From Berberis thunbergii (taxonomy: Eukaryota; Streptophyta; Magnoliopsida; Ranunculales; Berberidaceae), in the NCBI GenBank assembly GCA_003290165.1, contig QNQO01000221.1, forward strand, positions 806,001 to 870,000: a DNA stretch of 64,000 bases. Direction: 5' to 3'. This document shows, piece by piece, positions 57,030 through 64,000 of this stretch. The notes under the pieces were generated by a model that had not been told where the DNA came from, made no database searches, and saw nothing but the letters and a program-made list of their open reading frames with translations. Position 1 is the first letter of the stretch; every line of letters begins with the position of its first letter. The position numbers and the translations under genes were made by a program.

Positions 57030-57289
57030 GACATTGGCTTAACACCGTGACCAATTTTTTTTTTTTTTTGCCACGGCTTAAAACCGTGGCTAACGTTTTT
57101 GCAACGGTTTAGAACCGTGGCTAAATCATCAACCGTCCTCGAGTATAAAACAGTTGCTAATATTTTTGCCACAATTTTTAGCCGTTACTGGGGATTTAGC
57201 GTCTCCTCTACAGCCCACGGCTCTAAGCCGTGACAATGGGTTACCCATACGGTTTAAAATAATTGCTAATGGGCATTTTTGGTGTAGTG
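57030..57289. repeat. E5 right subterminal repeats
   Basis: Begins ATTGGCTTAACACCGTGACC, a T run, then TGCCACGGCTTAAAACCGTG units and the terminus, matching E3 7611-7936 nearly unit for unit but shorter. Confidence 0.9.
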
Positions 57290-57292
57290 TGT

Positions 57293-57529
57293 GTTCGGTA
57301 CAAGGAGGATAGTGCGATTGTGGAAAAGAAGCGAAATTTTTGTGAATATGCATGATTGCCTTAAAGGAAGAAACTAAATGCTTATTTGACCTTTGAATGA
57401 GAACTATATGTCTTCCTAAAGGTAGAAAATGCGTTTTGTTGATATTTTAATAATAGTCTAATATGACTATGACTTGTATCGTTATTTGAAAATAAATTGC
57501 ATTTATGAGGATTGATAACTCAGAAATTT
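57293..57529. other. Unassigned DNA between E5 and E6
   Basis: Continuation of the flank seen at 46812-48051; nothing recognised. Confidence 0.4.
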
Positions 57530-57639
57530 CACTACAACACAAATACTTAATAATAGCATTCACGGATAGCGTTTTTTATAACAATGCTATAAAAGTCAAT
57601 TTTCAATGACTTTGCAAATAAAAAAAGCTATAGTCAATG

Positions 57640-58324
57640 GCGGGCATTGGCGGGCATTTTGGCGCTCCCAAAATTTTTTGGTTTTTCGCTACGTTATCTC
57701 TTCTCTCCCCCCATTCACAACAGAACTCGCCTCGCCTCTCATCTCCTTCGTGCTCGCCTCTCTGCTCGCCTCCCATCTCCTTCTAGCTTGCCTTTCTCTG
57801 CTCGATCTCTTGCTCACCTCTCATCTCCTTCGAGCAGCTCTCTCTCTCTGCGTCTCTCTTCGAGCAGCTCCCGAGGCAGATTTGGGAATAATGGAATCGG
57901 AGGTAAATATGGAAGTGTTGGGTTTGGAGTTGTAGGTGGCAGTGTTGGATTTGGGGTAGTGGGTGGTAAAATAGGTGTTTCTGGAGTGGGAAGAAGGGGT
58001 GCTTTGCTAGAACCCAAGTCCTCACTAGGTTTCTGGTTGCAGAGCTCTGGCTGTTTGAGTGGCTTGAAGGCGAAAAACCCAGCTGAGAATATATTATTAT
58101 GTGTTCCTTCCTTTTTAGATTTCAAATGGAGTGACGATGAAGTCACAGATGAAGCCACTGAACAGAATGGCTCACTGCTGCTGATTAACTTCACCGAACA
58201 TCCCTTGATTGTCTTGACATGTTTGCTAACTGCAAGAGGTAAAGTGTTTGAGTCCTATGGGTTTGCTCATGGTTCTGCAGGTAAAGTGTTTGATGAATTG
58301 TTTGTGTTGCAATTGGTTTTGTGA
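57640..58324 (+). other. Leader and unassigned open frame of E6
   Basis: A CT-rich leader rich in CTCGCCTC words is followed by an open frame with Gly-Val repeats (GKYGSVGFGVVGGSVGFGVV), then LDFKWSDDEVTDEATEQNGS. The Gly-Val part is a short tandem repeat; the last part looks like a host exon. Family not recognised. Confidence 0.35.
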
Positions 58325-58368
58325 ATGCAGGGTTTTTTTGTTTGATTGGAGTTTTTGAGATTTTGCAG

Positions 58369-58436
58369 AATTGAGGAATGTTGTTCCGGATGAGCATAAG
58401 AAGTTTCTTGCTGATTTGGTTTGGGTTCATGAAAAG
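58369..58436 (+). pseudogene. Captured exon, possibly calcineurin-like phosphoesterase (RLPH2-like)
   Basis: After TTTTGCAG, one exon encodes LRNVVPDEHKKFLADLVWVH then EK and a GT. It resembles the stretch before the metal-binding core of plant Rhizobiales-like/calcineurin-like phosphoesterases. Only about 23 residues, so the call is weak. Confidence 0.3.
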
Positions 58437-58556
58437 GTTAGTAAACAAAACCACTTTGTTTGATTTGTTTACAATTTAGTGGAATTTTTATAGTTATGGT
58501 GTTGTGTGTAGTGTTTTCTTTGCTAGCTCATCCCTTCATTCTCATTTTATTTTCAG

Positions 58557-58886
58557 GTGTTGGATGCCAGGGATCCACAAGGTACAAGATGCCCTCACTT
58601 AGAGAAGCATTTGAAAGAGCATTGCAAGCACAAACATTTGGTTTTGTTGTTAAATAAGGTTATTTTCCTATTTAATATGTTGAAATGGAATGAGCACTAA
58701 ACTTTGTTTATTATGATTCAAACTTTGTTTCATTTTTATTGTGATCCTTACTTTTGCTTGCAACTTTTGCCCATCTCCTCAGTGTGATCTCATTCCAGCC
58801 TAGGCTATGAAGGATGGCTGCGAGTATTATCAAAAGAATTTCCTACTCTAGTTTTTCATGCCAGCATCAATAAATCATTTGGCAAG
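58557..58886 (+). pseudogene. NUG2: Captured exons of nucleolar GTPase NUG2/NOG2
   Basis: 58557-58658 encodes VLDARDPQGTRCPHLEKHLK then HCKHKHLVLLLNK, the DAR motif and G4 (NKCD) start of circularly permuted YlqF-type GTPases. 58783-58886 encodes CDLIPA, a TAG at 58801 (family Trp), a one-base shift, then WLRVLSKEFPTLVFHASINK. NUG2 matures pre-60S ribosomes. Introns kept; stop and shift mark it as dead. Confidence 0.9.
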
Positions 58887-60269
58887 GTACTGTGTGTGTG
58901 CATACATTGATTATTATGATCTGATTTGTTTTTATGTGTGTGTTTACCATAAACGAATATGAGAAGCTTTGGGAGTTCTACAATCCAATATTTGTTTGCT
59001 CAAAGCGTCATTGTCCCTACTCCTGTAAGTTGATAAAGTTTATTCCCTAGATACCCTGAATATTTTTACGACATCAAGATTTTCTGCATAAAAAAGACGT
59101 TGCAACCAATAGATTCTTTGGACCCAGTTTGCACATGCTGTGCAGAAGATACAAATAGGTGAGAATCAAGGATTACCACATCATAACACCTATTAGCATA
59201 TCCATCGAATGTTCTAATGTCATGTCTTATATTAGCATATCCATCGAATGTTCTAATGTCATGTCTTATCATAACACCTATTGCATCATTTTTATAGGGG
59301 CGAAGAAAATAAATTAAATTTTCTTGCAAAAGCTTGTAGAATGCTGCAAGTTCAATAATTTTTAATTTGATTTTGCAGGGGCTTTTCTCTTCTCTTCTGT
59401 TTCAAAAAGTATCTAGTCTTAAAATCAGTCCTAGACAATGCTGTTTCTGGTGTTTGAAGCAGTCTTGTATTCTTGCTTTCCTTATAATTCAAAACCTTCA
59501 AACACACCCTTGATAATATACTGTCCCAAAGTCATTTGAATTTTTCACTTATTCTTGTGTTGGGCTTCAAATCCTAAGCATGGTAAGAAGTGAAGACTGC
59601 TTATTCGTGTCGTTTCTAAAATTTTCCTCTTTGCTTAGTATATTATTTGTAAAAAGGGAAGACTAGTCATTTCTGTGGTTTGTAGAATCTTTCCCTTTGT
59701 TCATACTTCATAGTATATGTGTGCATGTATGGGAAATTCAGTATGTGCATTTGATGTCGACCTACTTGTAATTGTGTTATAACTTTTGTCTTTCAGCTCG
59801 TGCATTATGTTAACCGCGATTCTCTGGGCTTAGCAAATGACTTCCTTTCCGTCTTTTTGATTAAAAGAAAAGCTTTGAAGAATCAGATAGTTGTTGCTAG
59901 TCATGCATTTTCTGTTTTCTGCAAATGGCTCTCTGTAACTTGAAGTGTTTATTTGTATTTAGTGCGTGCCATTACTCTATAGCTTATGTTGCTTTTTCAT
60001 GGTTTATACAGATTATGGTTGATATAGTGTTGTATCGGATTTTTCTTTTGTATATGTATACTTTCCTTAGTGTTTGTGTGTGTGTGTTGGTGATTAGTTC
60101 ATATCTGATTGTATAAAACTCACAAGCATACATTGTTCTTGTAATTATTGGTATGACGGCACCCTGAACAACAAATGTGTTCTCTAGCATAATATGGCAT
60201 TTCATTCTTCTTATAGTAGTATTGTTAATATTATGATTTATGAGTTGACACTCTTGTTACTTCTTTTAG
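58887..60269. other. Mostly unassigned; two exon-like pieces and a direct repeat
   Basis: About 58956-59045 reads YEKLWEFYNPIFVCSKRHCP in an open frame; 59790-59880 reads LVHYVNRDSLGLANDFLSVF. Neither is recognised. TATTAGCATATCCATCGAAT followed by GTTCTAATGTCATGTCTTAT is tandemly duplicated at 59190-59270 (about 38 bp). Confidence 0.4.
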
Positions 60270-61046
60270 GTGGCAAATTTTGAATTTATAGATGAAGTGA
60301 GAGCTGCAGCTGCGGAGGAAGTGCAGGAAGCATCCACTGCAAATAAACCAACCGACAGTATCTCAGAGTCTAAACGTTATTGGGAAGAATTGCTGAGGTA
60401 TAGATATGAAGTTCACCAAATTTAAGAGACTACTGCATTGGGGAAGGGAAAGAGAAGTCGTAAGTAGGTTCTTTTCTGTCATTAGAAGCCGTAAGTAGGT
60501 TCTGAGGTCTTTTCTTGACCACCTTTACAGTGTCAATTTGACTTGATATCTTGCTCAAGAATGTTGGATTTCTTGTGATTGAAATTTAAGAATAGTTTTT
60601 AACAGTCATGGACAAAAATTGAAGTTAATAATTAAAACTGGTTGATTGCAAAAATTATGTTTTAGAAAGGTTAATTGCAAATATCTGTCTGGATGGTAAT
60701 ATGTCATTTACTATGTTTTGTGGGTATACGTTTAGATGGTGTCTGTTGACGAGGATGACCTTGCTGGTGTGGAAGAGGTGAGTTCTGATGGAAGGTGAAG
60801 GGAAATCCTTTAGAGTTCTTGGCTTTAATCACCAGCAGCGAACTGCTTTTGTCTTGACATTAATGAGGTTGGTTATGTTGAAAATTTTGTCTTAATTAGG
60901 TTTTCTTTTTTCTGTTTTTTTGCTACCCTAGGATACTCTTGCAGTTCACGACAATGTAAATTTACTTTTCAGGTTCGGAGTTGGTGACTTTGATTGGAGA
61001 GACTTTACAAATCGAGTGAAGCAGAAGACCCCTGAGGAGATTAAAG
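60270..61046 (+). pseudogene. PKL: Captured PICKLE exons, post-helicase part
   Basis: 60270-60470 encodes VANFEFIDEVRAAAAEEVQE, YWEELLRYRYEVH, a TAA, then ALGKGKRSRK. 60736-60867 encodes MVSVDEDDLAGVEEVSSDG fused to EGEGKSFRVLGFNHQQRTAF, with an internal deletion. 60973-61046 encodes FGVGDFDWRDFTNRVKQKTP. This is the DUF1087/DUF1086 and SANT-like region C-terminal to the ATPase of the CHD3 remodeller PICKLE, a regulator of seed genes and H3K27me3. One stop, one internal deletion. Confidence 0.88.
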
Positions 61047-61369
61047 TGTATGTCTTCTAAACTCTTGTCCATAATTTTGCACTCCAAATTTTTTTTTTTT
61101 TTTTTGAAGGTGTAAGATCTGTTTCTTATAAAGAAGGTAGTTGCCAATAAGGATTTTCTTTCAAGTTATTTTTAGAATAGATAAGGAACTTAAAAGTGTT
61201 TTTACTTGAAGATGTTTATTGTAGCTCTATAGGGTAAAACCTAAGCAATTTAAAAAAAGAGGGGAAAAATGTTTTTTCAAACAAATCCCAGGCAACAAAG
61301 ACAAGGACTTTTAGTGCATTTCGCAACTCAACCAGCTTAGCTATTCTGGGATTATGTGTCCTTATTAAT
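61047..61369. other. No recognisable gene
   Basis: Intron-like DNA with a T run at 61089-61104, holding the junction between the two PICKLE pieces. Confidence 0.4.
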
Positions 61370-62208
61370 CTGGGAAAGTGGCGACCTTCTTAGTTGTGCG
61401 ACATGCACTTATGCATACCACTCCAAATGTTTGCTTCCTCCATTGAAAGGACCTCCACCTGAGAGCTGGAGCTGCCCAGAATGTGTACGTTTATGAAGCA
61501 GTGAATCATATTCGTGAATTTGTTTGAGCTTGGTTTGAATATCATTTCTAATCCAAGATTTGGTTGCTGTAGGCGAGTCCTCTAAATGACATTGACAAGA
61601 TATTGGACTTTGAATTACGGCCTACTGCTGCTGATGATGGTGATGCTTCGAAGCTGGGTTCAAACCAAATATTTGTTAAACAATATCTTGTGAAGTGGAA
61701 GGGCTTGTCTTATTTGCATTGCACATGGTACTCTTGTTTAATGTATCGTGCATGCAATTTTCTTTTTGTCCCTTCAATTTCATAATAAGTAATTAGAGGG
61801 CTCATCAATCACTTGAAGTAGAATTTCCCACTGTCAAGTCAAGGTTTACTTTGTAGTCTCTCCTGCGTGCTAATATTGTTCTGTTCCACCGTGTCACTAG
61901 TCAAAGCTGGCTCTCTGTTATAGCTTTATTGCCTTTTGTCCACTTAATAAAAAGCTTCACTGGTTAAAAAAGCTTCATTGGTCATTGGGCAAATAATGCT
62001 TCTGGATATTTTCAGTTACTTACTCTGCAGGTACTACTTTTTGCAGGGTGCCAGAGAAGGAGTTTATAAAAGCGTATAGGGCAAATTCTAGGCTGAGGAC
62101 CAAAGTTAATAACTTTGATAGGCAAAAGAATTCAGTGATTGAGACTGGAGATGAGTTTGTTGCAATCCGGCCTGAATGGACCACTGTTGACAGGATTCTT
62201 GCTAGCAG
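61370..62208 (+). pseudogene. PKL: Captured PICKLE exons, N-terminal PHD and chromodomain part
   Basis: 61370-61484 encodes ESGDLLSCATCTYAYHSKCL then LPPLKGPPPESWSCPEC (PHD finger Cys/His pattern). 61573-61727 encodes SPLNDIDKILDFELRPTAAD, then QIFVKQYLVKWKGLSYLHCT (chromodomain). 62047-62208 encodes WVPEKEFIKAYRANSRLRTK, FVAIRPEWTTVDRILASR. In PICKLE these precede the ATPase, yet here they lie downstream of the C-terminal exons: the order is permuted. All three exons are open. Confidence 0.92.
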
Positions 62209-63306
62209 GTTTTGTCACATGTTGTTGTTTTGGCATATCTGTACTATAGTGTTTTAAGCATGCGTGCCATATTCCAGAAATCACTATATGCTTGACATCT
62301 TCGCATTGGAATCATGGCATGTTCAAGTTCAGCTGTTCTTATTGCCACTGGATTTGTATGCTTCATCTTCTGGTTCTTATAATGTCGTGATCTATTTTGA
62401 TATTTGATGATATTATCTTCTGCTTCACCTACAATTGTTGTATGTGGTTATTGGGGCCAGAACATATAATTCTGTATGAAAGAGAGGTTCACATGGGGTT
62501 GAGCAAACTTGGTCAACCATAGGGAGTAACCAACTGTCAACTTGTTGGTCTCTTATGTGCATATTGCCTGTATACAAAAAATAACAGCTATAAGATGTAA
62601 TAGTTACAAACCCATAGTACATTAGCAAAAAATAACAGCTATAAGAAGTAATAGTTAACTACAGTAAACAATTTTCTAATAGCTCTTGATCATTAGTAGC
62701 TAAGTGACAAACTAGACATGTGCATGGATTTAAGAATATACTTAAAATTCATTAGAAAAGGAATATGAGTATACATTTGATGTTTGAAGTTCTTGGAGCT
62801 GCAGATCAGAGGAGACTTGCACATTTGTTTGATGGGGGATCCCGAGGTTGCAAAAAGTCAGCTTAAGCACATAATCAACGTAAAATTCTATCTATACCTT
62901 CTATAAATTTATAAAAAGACATGATCAGATGCAGGTTTCTCCAACTTAAAGCCCTATACCTTCAAGAGTCAAGTATAACTGCTTTCTGTCTATCTATATT
63001 TGATCTTGTTTCTTTCTTTTGTAAGAGAAGTTAGTTTTGTAGTACTGTTTTCTTACTCATTATGTTCGTTATGTTTGGTCAGGGCTGAAGAGTCTGGGGT
63101 AGGCAGATCACCATCTACATTCAAGTGCAGAGAATATAAAATTTGCTGCTGCAGGTATGCCATCATGAAATTCATCTAAATTGTGACATTTGAAGTCCAT
63201 GTAAATTCTGGTTGTGGCAGGGTATTATGTTCTTGGTTGGGCCATCTGGCCATGTACCATGTGTAATCTGCAAATGACATTTGAATATCATCTATACCTT
63301 TTGTAG
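62209..63306. other. Unassigned; one exon-like piece at 63084-63155
   Basis: 63084-63155 reads RAEESGVGRSPSTFKCREYK in an open frame up to a GT donor; family not known. AAAAATAACAGCTATAAGA repeats at 62577 and 62626. The rest is AT-rich intron-like DNA. Confidence 0.35.
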
Positions 63307-63893
63307 ATATCCTGTGATGACTCGAGCTTTAATGAAGGCAGGCCGTAAAATCTTCTTCTTTCTATGTGAATGGTAACCATGTTCTACATCATGAGCATTT
63401 TGTCTTTTAACTTGGAGATTACATCCTTAACCCTTGGTCAACTTTATGGATTAGGGGTGACTTGCATCCTGCTCTATGGGGCGGTAGGTTGGGAAACAGT
63501 TGGAGAACTACTAATGACATTAAGGATAATTGGCCTAGGTAAGGAAGACTATGGGTGTCATTTGTATACTTCCTTTTTCATTCACAAACAAATAGCAGTT
63601 TGATAAAAATTGGGTCTCGTCCTGTTTTCTTTTAACAGTATGATTGCTACAGCTGACATGAATGAAGTCTATGCTGATCTTGCAAGGCCTGGTGGTTGGA
63701 ATGGTATAAAACTAGTTCCATTTTGTATATAATTTGATGGCCATGGAGGCTAATAATTTGATGAAGCATTCAGTTTTTGTTCTAACAATATAATTATTAT
63801 TTATGAGCAGATCCAGACATGCTAGAAGTAGGAAATGGAGGTATGACTAAAGATGAATACATAGTGCACATCAGTCTATGGGCTATTTCAAAG
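63307..63893 (+). pseudogene. Captured exons of alpha-galactosidase (GH27)
   Basis: 63307-63372 encodes [20 protein letters not shown] then EW. 63455-63538 encodes [20 protein letters not shown]. 63639-63703 encodes [20 protein letters not shown]. 63811-63893 encodes [20 protein letters not shown] then ISLWAISK. The order is that of the source gene. These include the RT(T)NDI block and [13 protein letters not shown] with the acid/base Asp of GH27. No stop in the four exons, so this is the best preserved capture here. It may continue past the window. Confidence 0.92.
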
Positions 63894-64000
63894 GTACTGA
63901 AGATGTTTGTATATCTTATAAGTATATTCCTTCCCTGCGTAATGTGTTTTGCCAGTATTGAATTGATTTATTTGAGAATGATTATGGAAAGGCGCCTCTG

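Larger units (their letters stand above)
57530..64000. mobile_element. Probable CACTA-like element E6 (left part), gene-capturing
   Basis: CACTACAACACAAATACTTA at 57530 begins a terminus unlike the others. It is followed by ATAGCATTCACGGATAGCG, AACAATGCTATAAAAGTC and GGCGGGCATTGGCGGGCATT-TTGGCGCTCC, the style of plant TIR elements with short AGCATT/AATGCT words. The three bases before it are TTT. Exons of at least three host genes follow, all plus strand. The right end is outside the window, so border and class are provisional. Confidence 0.5.

Noticed and set aside
57647..58324. A new secreted or Gly-rich host protein
   Set aside because: The N-terminal part is the translated CT-rich leader and the middle a short Gly-Val tandem repeat; only the last part looks like an exon, and no family is recognised.

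Overview
This is a plant nuclear window, most likely a eudicot. It is AT-rich, carries plant-specific transposon families (CACTA/En-Spm with Transposase_21, DUF4218/DUF4216 and Transposase_24 proteins) and broken exons of plant-only genes (plastid biotin carboxylase, TGA bZIP, CRK kinase, lambda GST). I see no intact host gene. Almost every base is transposon or transposon-captured gene debris, so it reads as a heterochromatic nested-element block. Species is not assigned.

Layout, left to right. (1) 1-7936: right-hand part of a CACTA element (here E3) carrying sense-oriented exon fragments of at least seven unrelated genes: PSMD5-like, DDM1, biotin carboxylase, beta-galactosidase, plastid signal peptidase, mevalonate diphosphate decarboxylase and TGA9/10. 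(2) 7975-10969 and 31581-33000: minus-strand remains of two L1-type LINEs (A and B). (3) 10970-31580: CACTA element E2, inserted in LINE B with a CAC target duplication. It carries pieces of a GH9 endoglucanase, a UBX protein and a DEAD-box helicase, and a Transposase_24-type gene. (4) 14674-29185: CACTA element E1, nested in an intron of that Transposase_24 gene, TAT duplication, with an apparently intact TNP2-type transposase, a damaged second gene, a 155-bp subterminal array, and captured ERD6-like and LRR-kinase exons. (5) 33000-36689: decayed gypsy-like gag region and unassigned DNA. (6) 36690-46811: CACTA element E4, TGT duplication, with a broken transposase, a broken second gene, a captured CRK kinase fragment, minisatellites and an RTE-type LINE tail. 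(7) 48052-57289: CACTA element E5, TGT duplication, no transposase, filled with exons of EHD1, MOR1, a PRP43-like helicase, TOM40 and a lambda GST. (8) 57530 to the end: probable CACTA-like element E6 with exons of NUG2, PICKLE and alpha-galactosidase, running out of the window.

How it works together: E2, E3 and E5 form one family (ends CACTACACCAAAAA, subterminal GCCACGGCTTAAAACCGTGGC units). None of the sequence visible here encodes its transposase. E1 (GCGACGAA repeats) and E4 (AACCGTCGCTA repeats) are separate families with their own TNP2 genes. The main discovery candidate is a dense set of gene-capturing CACTA elements holding about 20 recognisable host genes in 64 kb. Introns are kept, and in E3, E5 and E6 every recognised exon lies on one strand, sense to the apparent left-end promoter where I can see one. 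Captured genes include chromatin regulators (DDM1, PICKLE).

Limits: exon borders are by eye from GT/AG and protein similarity remembered from the families; no database search was possible.
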